Positions 17,077 through 25,516 of a stretch of DNA of 64,000 bases are shown here, piece after piece (position 1 is the first letter of the stretch; each line of letters starts with the position of its first letter). Source of the stretch: DASZIT01 sp036268775 (GTDB lineage Bacteria > Actinomycetota > Acidimicrobiia > Acidimicrobiales > RAAP-2); the NCBI GenBank assembly GCA_036268775.1, contig DATATM010000012.1, positions 1 through 64,000 on the forward strand, read 5' to 3'. The notes beneath the pieces are model-generated. The model worked only from the letters and a program-made list of their open reading frames with translations, did no database searches and had not been told where the DNA came from. A program made the position numbers and the translations under genes.

Positions 17077-18480
17077 CTAGTGAGCCGCCGGGTGGCGGTC
17101 CGACCAGGGAGCCGCCGCCTCCAGCTGGGCGGCCACCCGTAACAGCAAGCCGTCCTCCCAGGGCCCGGCCACCAGCTGGACCCCGACCGGGAGCCCCGAC
17201 GCCGCGGTGTGCAGCGGAAGGCTGATGGCGGGTTGACCGGTGATGTTGAAGGCGGCGGTGAAGGCGGCCATGGACATCACCTCCAGGGGAGGCATCTCCG
17301 GGGAAGCATGGACGGCGGCCAGGACGCCGACCGGTGGAGGCTCGATGGCCAGGGTCGGGGTGACCAACAGGTCGAACTCGTCGCCCCAGCGGCCGACGAT
17401 CTGGCGGGAGAGGAGATGGAGGTCGTCCAACGCCTCGGTGAAGGTGAAGCTGTTGACGTCGAGGCCGGCCAGATAGCCGGCCCGGTTGTTGGGTTCGACC
17501 TTCTCCCAGTCGATGCCCGGGTTGTCGGCCAGCCCGGCGCCGACCACGAACAGGAAGGGGGCCAACGATTCGGCACTGAAGACGTCGGCGTCGAGATGCT
17601 CGACCTGGTGACCGGCCTGCTCGAGGAGTTTCCCGGTGGCTTCGACGGCGGCCACTGCTTCGTCGGACACCGGAAGGCCGAGGGCGGAGACGGTGTTCAT
17701 CGCCACCCGGAGCCGGCCCGGGTGCTTCCCGGGTTCGGTGGCGAAGGGAGCGGCGGGGGCCGGGGCATTCCACCACGCCCCCCGGTCATGCTGGCTCATG
17801 ACGTCGAGGAGGGCGGCGGCGTCGGCCACCGTCAGGCACACCGCCCCATCGGTGGTCAAGCCCTGCCAGGCGGGGATCAACGACGGCACCCGCCCCCGGC
17901 TCGGCTTCAGGCCGACCAACCCACAACAGGAGGAGGGGATGCGGATCGACCCGCCACCGTCGCTGGCGTGGGCGACGGAGAACATCCCGGAGGACACCGC
18001 GGTGGCCGCCCCGCCGCTGGATCCGCCGGAGGTGTGGTCGGGGTTCCAGGGATTGCGGGTGACGCCGTAGCGGAGGTTCTCGGTGACGGTGATGGATCCG
18101 AACTCCGGAGCATTGGTGCGCCCGGTGAGGATGAACCCGGCCCGGCGGAAGGCGTCGATGACCAGGTCGCTGTGGTCACAGAGCCCGTCCGGCGCCCCCC
18201 GGGAGCCGTAGGTCAGCGGCTGGCCCTCGACCGCGGTCAGGTCCTTGATCGGGATCGGCACCCCGGCGAAGGGAGGAAGGTCATCGGCCCCGGCGGCGAT
18301 CCGATCGCCGAGCGCCTCCGCCTCGGCCAGGGCCTCGGTGTCGTTGCGCCAGATCACCGCGTTGAGCTCCGGGTTGAGCCGGTCGATCCGACTCAGGGTG
18401 GCGTCGAGGACTTCGAGCGGGCTCACCTCTTTCGAGCGGACGGCAGCAGCGGTGTCGACAGCCGAGGTGAATTCGTCCAT
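17077..18480 (-). CDS. Amidase-signature hydrolase
   Basis: 467 residues of the amidase signature family. The Ser-cisSer-Lys triad is visible: Lys79 (PIPIKDL), Ser154 in SGGSSGGAA and Ser178 in DGGGSIRIP. C-terminal LPVGVQLVAGPWEDGLLLRVA is typical of stand-alone amidases. It is not accompanied by gatB or gatC, so it is less likely to be GatA. No signal peptide is seen. It sits between sigR and pyrE on the same strand, with 72 and 48 bp gaps. The substrate is unknown. Confidence 0.88.
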   Translation of the reverse strand: MDEFTSAVDTAAAVRSKEVSPLEVLDATLSRIDRLNPELNAVIWRNDTEALAEAEALGDRIAAGADDLPPFAGVPIPIKDLTAVEGQPLTYGSRGAPDGLCDHSDLVIDAFRRAGFILTGRTNAPEFGSITVTENLRYGVTRNPWNPDHTSGGSSGGAATAVSSGMFSVAHASDGGGSIRIPSSCCGLVGLKPSRGRVPSLIPAWQGLTTDGAVCLTVADAAALLDVMSQHDRGAWWNAPAPAAPFATEPGKHPGRLRVAMNTVSALGLPVSDEAVAAVEATGKLLEQAGHQVEHLDADVFSAESLAPFLFVVGAGLADNPGIDWEKVEPNNRAGYLAGLDVNSFTFTEALDDLHLLSRQIVGRWGDEFDLLVTPTLAIEPPPVGVLAAVHASPEMPPLEVMSMAAFTAAFNITGQPAISLPLHTAASGLPVGVQLVAGPWEDGLLLRVAAQLEAAAPWSDRHPAAH

Positions 18481-18528
18481 GCCGCACTATTCCATGGGAG
18501 CCGCGGCGGGCGCTTGGCGAAACGAGGT

Positions 18529-19098
18529 TCAGGCGCCCTCGTAGTCGAAGCCGAGATCGGGGGCGGTCAACAATGCCCGGAACGGGAGCCCTTCTTCCGC
18601 CGCCATCGCCTCGACCGTCCCGCCCCGATCCACCACCGCCACCAACAGCACCGGCTCGGCGCCGGCCTCCCGGATGGCGTGGGCGGCTTCAATCAGCGAG
18701 GTACCCCGGGTCACGGTGTCCTCGGTGACCACCACCCGGTCGCCGGGGTCGAGGGCGCCGGCGATCCGCCCGCCCCCGCCGTGATCCTTGGCTTCTTTCC
18801 GCACGCTGAAGGCCTTGAGCATCCGGCCCCGGCTGGCCGCCACCCCGGCGGTGATGAACGCCACCGGATCCGCCCCCATGGTGAGGCCGCCGATGGCGGT
18901 GGCGTCGTCGGGGAGGATGGAGATGATCCCGTCGGCCACCAGCACCATCGCCTCCGGCCGGCACACCGTCTGTTTGGAGTCGATGAACCAGCTGCTGCGG
19001 CGGCCCGACTTGAGCACGAAGTCGCCGCGCTTCACCGAGTGGGTCAATAGATGCTGGCGCAGTGCCTCGAACTCGGTGGCCGGGAGGGTGGTGCTCAT
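18529..19098 (-). CDS. pyrE: Orotate phosphoribosyltransferase
   Basis: Converts orotate and PRPP to OMP. The 189 residues include the PRPP motif VVVTEDTVTRGTSLIEA, the catalytic-loop region RKEAKDHGGGG, and GRRSSWFIDSKQT near the N-terminus. ATG 19098 overlaps the purM stop as ATGA, which fixes the start and couples it to the purine genes. Confidence 0.93.
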   Translation of the reverse strand: MSTTLPATEFEALRQHLLTHSVKRGDFVLKSGRRSSWFIDSKQTVCRPEAMVLVADGIISILPDDATAIGGLTMGADPVAFITAGVAASRGRMLKAFSVRKEAKDHGGGGRIAGALDPGDRVVVTEDTVTRGTSLIEAAHAIREAGAEPVLLVAVVDRGGTVEAMAAEEGLPFRALLTAPDLGFDYEGA

Positions 19099-20192
19099 GC
19101 GCTCTCCGAAGTCCAGGGGGCGGTACCGATGAGCTCCACGCCCCGCTCGCCTGCTTCCACCCAACCCACCACCACCGCTTCCTGACCGGCAACCCGGAGA
19201 GCGTCGAGGGCGTCATCGGCGCTGTCGGGGGAAACGATGATCACCATCCCGAGGCCGAGGTTGAACACCCGCAGCATCTCGGCATCCTCCACCTGGCCGA
19301 GCCGTTGCACCTCGTGGAAGATGCGCGGCACCGTCCAGGTCTCGCGCTCCACCATCGCCCGCAGGCCGTCGGGAAGCGCCCGGGGCAGGTTGCCGACCAG
19401 CCCGCCCCCGGTGATGTGGGCCACCCCATGGACCTCGGCGACGTCCATGGTGGCGAGGACCGCCGGGGTGTACAGCACCGATGGAACCAGGAGCTCGTCG
19501 GCCAGCGAGGTGGTCGCTCCTTCCCAGGCGGGGGCGTCGAGGGAGAGGCCGGCCCGCTCCAACAGGACATGGCGGGCCAGGGTGTAGCCGTTGGAGCGGA
19601 GCCCGGGGGACGGCAGCCCGATGAGGATGTCGGCAGCCCGGACCCGATCAGGACTGAGGATCTGCTCGCGCTCCACCACCCCGACGGCGAAGCCGACCAG
19701 ATCGAACTCCCCCGGCTTCATGATCCCGGCGTGCTCGGCCATCTCCCCGCCCAGCAACGCCGCCCCCACCTGGCGGCAGCCGTCGGCCACCCCGGCGACC
19801 AGGGCGGCCATTTGATCGGGGTCGACCGAGCCGGTGGCGATGTAGTCGAGGAAGAAGAGCGGCTCGGCCCCCTGGCACACCAGGTCGTCGACGCACATGG
19901 CCACCACGTCGATGCCGATGGTGTCGTAGCGGCCGGTGGCCTGGGCCACCAGTGCCTTGGTCCCGACCCCGTCGGTGCCGGCCACCAGCACCGGCTGGTC
20001 GTACTTCTCGGTGTCGACCGCGAAGAGGCCGCCGAAGTCGCCGAGCCCGCCGAGGACTTCGGGGCGGAGGGTGGAGGCCACCAGCGGACGGATCTGGTCG
20101 ACGGCGGCATCCCCGGCCGCAATGTCGACGCCGGCGCCGGCGTAGGTGGCCGGCGTTCCGCCGTCCGGTTCTGGCGGGGTGGGTTCCGTCAC
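19095..20192 (-). CDS. purM: Phosphoribosylformylglycinamidine cyclo-ligase (AIR synthetase)
   Basis: Fifth step of purine synthesis. The 365 residues include TYAGAGVDIAAGD, VAGTDGVGTK, DLVCQGAEPLFFLDY and HITGGGLVGNLPR. The GTG start overlaps the purF stop as GTGA. The order purF-purM-pyrE forms one transcriptional unit. Confidence 0.96.
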   Translation of the reverse strand: MTEPTPPEPDGGTPATYAGAGVDIAAGDAAVDQIRPLVASTLRPEVLGGLGDFGGLFAVDTEKYDQPVLVAGTDGVGTKALVAQATGRYDTIGIDVVAMCVDDLVCQGAEPLFFLDYIATGSVDPDQMAALVAGVADGCRQVGAALLGGEMAEHAGIMKPGEFDLVGFAVGVVEREQILSPDRVRAADILIGLPSPGLRSNGYTLARHVLLERAGLSLDAPAWEGATTSLADELLVPSVLYTPAVLATMDVAEVHGVAHITGGGLVGNLPRALPDGLRAMVERETWTVPRIFHEVQRLGQVEDAEMLRVFNLGLGMVIIVSPDSADDALDALRVAGQEAVVVGWVEAGERGVELIGTAPWTSESA

Positions 20193-21664
20193 GCGGGAGC
20201 CGCAGTGGCGACGGCACCGAGCGGGTGGTGGGTGCTCAGTTCGACGGGCACTGGAACCGGGGCCGGATAGTTCCCGGTGAGGCAGGCATCGCAGAAGCCG
20301 GCGCCGGGGGCGTCGATGGCCGTCTTCAGATTGTCGAGGGTGAGGTACTCCAGCGAGTCGACGTTGAGGAACTCCACGATCTCATCGAGGGACTTGACCG
20401 ACGCCAATAACTCGTCCTTGTCCGGGGTGTCGATGCCGTAGAAGCAGGGCCACCGGAACGGCGGGGAGGAGATCCGCAAGTGGACCTCGCGGGCGCCCGA
20501 CTCCCGCAACATGATGACCAGGGCCCGGAGGGTGGTCCCCCGCACGATGGAGTCGTCCACCACGATGAGGCGTTTCCCGGCGATGTTGTCGCGGAGCGGG
20601 TTGAACTTGCGCCGGACCCCGTCGGCCCGCTCCATCTGGGTGGGGGCGATGAAGGTCCGGCCGATGTAGCGGTTCTTCACCAGGCCCTGGCCGTAGGGGA
20701 TGCCCGATCCGAAGGCGTAGCCCTCGGCGGCCGGCACCCCGGAGTCGGGAACCCCCATCACCAGGTCGGCCGCCACCGGCTTCTGGGCGGCCAGCAACTG
20801 ACCCATCCGCCGGCGGGCCCCGTGGACCTCGTTGCCGTAGAGGATGGTGTCGGGCCGGGCGAAGTAGACGAACTCGAGGACGCAGAGCTTGGGGTTGAGG
20901 CGCTCGAGGGGGAAGGGGTGCACCGAGCGGACTTCCTTGCCGTCGATGATGACCATCTCTCCCGCCTCGAGCTCGCGGATGAAGGTGGCGCCGACCACGT
21001 CGAGGGCCGGCGACTCGGAGGCCAGCACCCACCCTTCCTCGAACTCCTCGGTGGCTTCGAGCCAGCCGAGGCAGAGGGGACGGAAGCCGTTGGGATCGCG
21101 GACACCGATCAGCCGTTCGGCATCGAGGAGGACAAAGGAGAACGCCCCCTCCAACAACGGCAGCACCGCGGTGAGGGCCGCCTCCAGGTCCTGGTCGGAG
21201 TCGGCCGACGGCCGGTCGGGATCCTCGGGGGGGAACATCTGGCCCAGCAGCTCGGCCACCAGGTCGCTGTCGGAGTCGACCAGACCCGGCAGCATGCCGA
21301 CCGACTCGGCCAGCGCGTCGGTGTTGGTGAGGTTGCCGTTGTGGCCGAGGGCGAAACCGGCCTGGCCCACATCCCGGAACACCGGCTGGGCGTTCATCCA
21401 GTCGCGGGAGCCGGCCGTCGAGTACCGGGTGTGGCCGATGGCCAGGTCGCCACGGAGGGCGGACAGCTTCCGCTCGTCGAAGACGGTGGTGACCAGACCC
21501 ATGTCCTTCATCACCATGATGGCCTCGCCATCGCTGACGGCCATCCCCGCCGCCTCCTGGCCGCGGTGCTGCAGAGCGAAGAGACCGTCAAAGGTTATGT
21601 GTGCGACCGATCGCCCCGGGGCGTAAACCCCGAAGACTCCGCACGCTTCCTTGGCCTCCATCAT
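20189..21664 (-). CDS. purF: Amidophosphoribosyltransferase
   Basis: Commits PRPP to purine synthesis. With the start at ATG 21664 the protein is 491 residues and begins MMEAKEACGVFG, so a seven-residue propeptide would be removed to expose the N-terminal Cys nucleophile. The glutaminase domain has ALQHRGQEAAG and GHNGNL. The PRPP site is LIVVDDSIVRGTTL. No clear ribosome-binding site separates ATG 21664 from ATG 21661. The 186 bp upstream is shared with the divergent PHP gene. Confidence 0.95.
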   Translation of the reverse strand: MMEAKEACGVFGVYAPGRSVAHITFDGLFALQHRGQEAAGMAVSDGEAIMVMKDMGLVTTVFDERKLSALRGDLAIGHTRYSTAGSRDWMNAQPVFRDVGQAGFALGHNGNLTNTDALAESVGMLPGLVDSDSDLVAELLGQMFPPEDPDRPSADSDQDLEAALTAVLPLLEGAFSFVLLDAERLIGVRDPNGFRPLCLGWLEATEEFEEGWVLASESPALDVVGATFIRELEAGEMVIIDGKEVRSVHPFPLERLNPKLCVLEFVYFARPDTILYGNEVHGARRRMGQLLAAQKPVAADLVMGVPDSGVPAAEGYAFGSGIPYGQGLVKNRYIGRTFIAPTQMERADGVRRKFNPLRDNIAGKRLIVVDDSIVRGTTLRALVIMLRESGAREVHLRISSPPFRWPCFYGIDTPDKDELLASVKSLDEIVEFLNVDSLEYLTLDNLKTAIDAPGAGFCDACLTGNYPAPVPVPVELSTHHPLGAVATAAPA

Positions 21665-21850
21665 CGGTTGCTCACCGTATCCACCGGGGGTCGTAAGGCA
21701 GGTTGCCGGTCGCGATGTGTCCGCCAGGCGAACAAACCGCTCTGCCACAGACTAACGGCCGAAAGTCCTCCCCATGGCACCCCCGAAGGTCGACTTAATC
21801 CAGATACCCCTCGGAACCGCTCCTGAGCTGCGTTGCTAGCCTCGACAGGA

Positions 21851-22699
21851 ATGATCGACCTGCACACCCACTCGACCGTCTCGGACGGAACCGACCCTCC
21901 TGAGCACATCCCGGAGCTGGCCGCCAAGGCCGGCTGCAGCGCGGTGGCCCTGACCGATCACGACTCGCTGGCCGGGATCGGTGCTGCCCGGAGCCGGGCG
22001 GCGGAACTCGGGGTGACCCTGATCCCCGGATGCGAGGTGTCGTGCCGGTCGGTCGGCTCCGGCGGGATGCACGTGCTGGTCTATTTCGTCGAGGACGATG
22101 CCGGGCCGCTGTCCAAGGAACTGGCCCGGCTGCGGCACGACCGGCACCTCCGGAACATCCGCCTCTCCGACAAACTCGCCACCCTCGGACTCCCCATCAC
22201 CTACTCCGAGGTGGTGGCTGAGGCGGGAGGCGAGGAGGGGATCGGGCGCCCCCACTTCGCCCAGGTTCTGGTGAAGGCCGGCGCCGCCGAGTCGATCCAG
22301 GATGCGTTCGACCGTTACCTGGCCAACGGGCGACCCGGGTTCGTCCCGAAGTCGCGGCTGGAGGCGCTCGACGTCGCCCGCCTGGCCAAGGCCTCCGGAG
22401 GCGTGGCGGTCCTGGCCCATCCCTACAGCCTCGAACTCCAGGGGCCGGATCTGGCTGCGGTGGTCGGCGAACTGGCCGCCGCCGGCTTCGGAGGCATCGA
22501 GGCGACCTACGGCCGCTACTCCCCCCGCCAACGCCAGGAACTGGGCAACCTGGCCCGCCGCTTCGACCTGGTTCCGACCGGTGGTTCCGACTATCACGGT
22601 GACATCAAGCCCGACCTCACCGTCGGCACCGGACAGGGCGACCTCAAGGTCCCCGACCAGGTGCTCACCGACCTGGAAGCCCGCCGCCCCGCGGCCTGA
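21851..22699 (+). CDS. PHP-domain phosphoesterase (nucleoside 3',5'-bisphosphate phosphatase-like)
   Basis: 282 residues starting MIDLHTHSTVSDG. The PHP metal motifs are DLHTHS, ALTDHDS, PGCEVS, AHPY and GSDYHG. This set matches the YciV/TrpH branch, which removes 3'-phosphates from nucleoside bisphosphates or acts as a 5'-3' oligoribonuclease. ATG 21851 is chosen because the conserved motif begins at residue 2; an in-frame TTG at 21833 is the alternative. Its 3' end forms a palindrome with the convergent VOC gene. Confidence 0.87.
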   Translation: MIDLHTHSTVSDGTDPPEHIPELAAKAGCSAVALTDHDSLAGIGAARSRAAELGVTLIPGCEVSCRSVGSGGMHVLVYFVEDDAGPLSKELARLRHDRHLRNIRLSDKLATLGLPITYSEVVAEAGGEEGIGRPHFAQVLVKAGAAESIQDAFDRYLANGRPGFVPKSRLEALDVARLAKASGGVAVLAHPYSLELQGPDLAAVVGELAAAGFGGIEATYGRYSPRQRQELGNLARRFDLVPTGGSDYHGDIKPDLTVGTGQGDLKVPDQVLTDLEARRPAA

Positions 22700-22714
22700 C
22701 CCGGGTCAGGCCGC
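22691..22714. terminator. 24-bp perfect palindrome spanning both convergent stop codons
   Basis: The 12-base half GCGGCCTGACCC is followed exactly by its reverse complement. The PHP stop (TGA 22697-22699) and the VOC stop (complement of 22706-22708) both lie inside the stem. It can fold on either strand and probably ends both transcripts, although there is no T-run. Confidence 0.65.
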
Positions 22715-23113
22715 CTCCCCGTCGGGGCTGGCCAGCACCACCGTGTAGCCGTCAGGATCCCGGATCCACAGCTCCCGATGGGCGGGGCCGCCGGGCTCGC
22801 CTTCCGGCGGGTTCCGGTGGGACGGCACCACCACATCGGCGGCCAGCTCCCCGGCGCGGCCCGCCGCCGCGTCGTAGTCCTCCACCTCGAACCACAACAG
22901 GACGCCGTTGCCGTAGGGGCGATCGTCGGGGTCGCCGATCCGCCCATGGTCGTGTTCCACTTCGAAGTTGTGGAGCTGGAGGACCAGGACGCCTCCGACT
23001 TCGAGGCGTTCGTAGTTGGGGCCGCCATGGGCGCTCTCACAGCCGAGCAGGAATTGATACCAGCGACTGCTGGCTTCGACATCGCCGACGGCGATCAGAG
23101 GTTGAGGTCGCAC
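22706..23113 (-). CDS. VOC-superfamily (glyoxalase/bleomycin-resistance fold) protein
   Basis: 135 residues with the paired beta-alpha-beta-beta-beta modules of the vicinal oxygen chelate fold. IAVGDVEASSRWYQFLLG opens the first half and ELWIRDPDGYTVVLASP closes the second. The GTG start lies 33 bp after the purL stop, so it may be co-transcribed with purL. Substrate and metal use cannot be judged. Confidence 0.82.
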   Translation of the reverse strand: MRPQPLIAVGDVEASSRWYQFLLGCESAHGGPNYERLEVGGVLVLQLHNFEVEHDHGRIGDPDDRPYGNGVLLWFEVEDYDAAAGRAGELAADVVVPSHRNPPEGEPGGPAHRELWIRDPDGYTVVLASPDGEAA

Positions 23114-23146
23114 GGATCCGATCCTACGAGAGCCTGGCGGTCCGGT

Positions 23147-25456
23147 TCAGTTGGCGACGGCCGGCTCGAACTCGTCGAGCAAGGTCGGCAGACGGTCACG
23201 CCAGGCGGTGGTGGCGTCGTCGACGCTGACATCGACCAGGCCTTCCACCGTGATGCGCTCCCCACCGGCGGTTCCGAGCACCCGGAAGCCGACCCCGGCG
23301 TCGGCCGCCCGGGACGACAACTCGGTGACCTCGGTGGTGCAGACCAGCACCCGCGACGGTGCCTCGGTGAACAGCTCGTGGTGATCGGAGATCCCCGCCA
23401 CCTGGAGCCCGATCCCCGACCGGACAGACATCTCGGCCAACGCCACGCCGAGACCCCCTCCCGACACGTCGTGGATACCGGCCACCAGTGCCGGACCGCC
23501 GGCCATCCCCTCGCCGACCAGCGTTGTGACCAGCGTCAGCAGCCGGGCATGGCCGGCCAGATCCAGGGGGGGCAGCATCCCGTCCCGGTGGCCCCGGACC
23601 TCCTTGGCCCAACGGGAGCCCCCCAACGAGGGCGGCGTCGCCTGGTGGGAGGAGAGCCCGGGCCCGGCATCCAGCAACACCAGCGATGCGCCCGGAACCA
23701 GAGTGACGCCGGGCGGCCGCCCGGCCAACTGTTCGATCAGGCCCAGCGCCCCGATCACCGGGGTGGGATCGATGTCGACCCCGCCGCTCTCGTTGTAGAG
23801 GCTGACGTTGCCGCCGATGACCGGGAGGCCGAGGGCGAGACAGGCTTCTGACATCCCGTCGATGGCTTCGGAGAGCTGCCACATCACTTCGGGGTGCTCG
23901 GGGTTCCCGAAGTTGAGGCAGTTGACCACTGCCATCGGGCGGGCCCCCGAGCAGGCGACGTTGAGGGCGGCTTCCGCCACCGTCGCCGCGGTTCCTTGCC
24001 GGGGATCCAGCGAGCACCAGCGGGGGTTGGAATCGGTGGAGAGGGCCAGCCCGCGGTCCGACGGCGGGAGCCCGGGAGCGGCCAACTTCAACACCGCGGC
24101 GTCACCGCCGGGGGCTTCCACCGTGTTGAGGAACAACTGGTGGTCGTACTGCTGGTAGACCCAGGAGGGATCAGTGAGCAGCGCCAGCACGTCCGCCCCG
24201 CAGTCGGTGGGAGCCGACAGCCGCCCGGGGTCGTCGGCCAGGCGGGCGTCCTGGTCGCCGGGTCGGGCCAGCGGGCGATGGTAGAGGGGGGCGTCCTCAC
24301 TCAGCGCCACCGCCGGCACGTCCCCCAGCACCTCGCCGTCGAACCCGTCGAGGATGCGCAACCGACCCGGGGCCCCGTCGGGGGCATCGGTGACCCGTCC
24401 GACCACCGCCGCCCGCACCTCCCAGCGCTGGCACACCGCTTGCACCCGGGGAAGGTCTTCGGGAGTGACGATGGCCAGCATCCGCTCCTGGCTCTCCGAG
24501 GTCATCACCTCGTAGGGCGCCATGCCCTCCTCCCGGCGGGGCACCGCGGAGACGTCGACGTCCATCCCCACCCCACCCCGAGCCGCGGTCTCACTGGTGG
24601 CGCAGACCAGGCCGGCGCCCCCCAGATCCTGGATGCCGACCACCAGCTTGGCGTCGAGGAGCTCGAGGCAGGCCTCGATGAGCCGCTTCTCCTCGTAGGG
24701 GTCGCCGACCTGCACGCTCGGCCGCTTGGAATCGGAGCCGGCGTCGTCCTCTCCCCCGAAGCCGGCCGAGGCCAGCACGCTGACCCCGCCGATCCCGTCC
24801 CGGCCGGTGGAGGAGCCGAGCAGCACGGCCAGGTTCCCGACCCCGGAGGCTTGGCCGAGGACCAGGCGCTCCACCGGCAGCACCCCCATGCACAGCACGT
24901 TGACCAGGGGATTCTGCGCGTAACCGGGATCAAAGGTGAGCTCGCCGCCCACCGTCGGGACCCCCACCGAGTTCCCGTAGCCGGAGATGCCCGCCACCAC
25001 CCCTTCGATCAGCCACCGCTGGCGGGCTTCGGCCGGGTCTCCGAAGAAGAGGGGGTCCATCACCGCGATGGGCCGGGCCCCCATGGTGAAGATGTCCCGC
25101 AGGATCCCCCCCACCCCGGTGGCCGCTCCCTGATACGGCTCGATGGCGGAGGGATGGTTGTGGCTCTCGATGCGGATGGCCACCGCGATGCCGTCCCCGG
25201 CGTCGATCACCCCGGCGTTCTCACCCGGGCCGACCAGCACATAGGGCGCCTCGGTGGGGAGTCGCCGCAGATGGACCCGGGACGACTTGTAGGAGCAGTG
25301 CTCGCTCCACATCACCGCGAAGAGGGCCAGCTCCAGATGGTTGGGGTCCCGGCCGAGCAGGGTCTCGATCTCGTCCCGCTCACCGTCGGTGAGTCCGAGC
25401 GCTTGATGCAGCGGTGGCTGCCGATTGGAACCACTGCTCTGCGCACCCGCGGACAT
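23147..25456 (-). CDS. purL: Phosphoribosylformylglycinamidine synthase, large subunit (small-type PurL)
   Basis: Fourth step of purine synthesis, working with PurQ and PurS, whose genes lie at 29.4-30.3 kb. The 769 residues are normal for the small-type PurL. MWSEHCSYKSSR, IRIESHNHPSAIEPYQGAATGVGG and VGIQDLGGAGL mark the first half. GNVSLYNES and DVSGGGLGVALAEM mark the second ATP-grasp-like half. It is separated from purQ by 3.9 kb of unrelated genes. Confidence 0.97.
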   Translation of the reverse strand: MSAGAQSSGSNRQPPLHQALGLTDGERDEIETLLGRDPNHLELALFAVMWSEHCSYKSSRVHLRRLPTEAPYVLVGPGENAGVIDAGDGIAVAIRIESHNHPSAIEPYQGAATGVGGILRDIFTMGARPIAVMDPLFFGDPAEARQRWLIEGVVAGISGYGNSVGVPTVGGELTFDPGYAQNPLVNVLCMGVLPVERLVLGQASGVGNLAVLLGSSTGRDGIGGVSVLASAGFGGEDDAGSDSKRPSVQVGDPYEEKRLIEACLELLDAKLVVGIQDLGGAGLVCATSETAARGGVGMDVDVSAVPRREEGMAPYEVMTSESQERMLAIVTPEDLPRVQAVCQRWEVRAAVVGRVTDAPDGAPGRLRILDGFDGEVLGDVPAVALSEDAPLYHRPLARPGDQDARLADDPGRLSAPTDCGADVLALLTDPSWVYQQYDHQLFLNTVEAPGGDAAVLKLAAPGLPPSDRGLALSTDSNPRWCSLDPRQGTAATVAEAALNVACSGARPMAVVNCLNFGNPEHPEVMWQLSEAIDGMSEACLALGLPVIGGNVSLYNESGGVDIDPTPVIGALGLIEQLAGRPPGVTLVPGASLVLLDAGPGLSSHQATPPSLGGSRWAKEVRGHRDGMLPPLDLAGHARLLTLVTTLVGEGMAGGPALVAGIHDVSGGGLGVALAEMSVRSGIGLQVAGISDHHELFTEAPSRVLVCTTEVTELSSRAADAGVGFRVLGTAGGERITVEGLVDVSVDDATTAWRDRLPTLLDEFEPAVAN

Positions 25457-25516
25457 TGCCCACAGAGTACCGGTCCGGGGTCGGGGGTCGGCTGGCCGGG
25501 TGGCGGGATCCCGGGG

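Noticed and set aside
17077..18480. Calling the amidase GatA
   Set aside because: There is no gatB or gatC nearby and the C-terminus is of the stand-alone amidase type.
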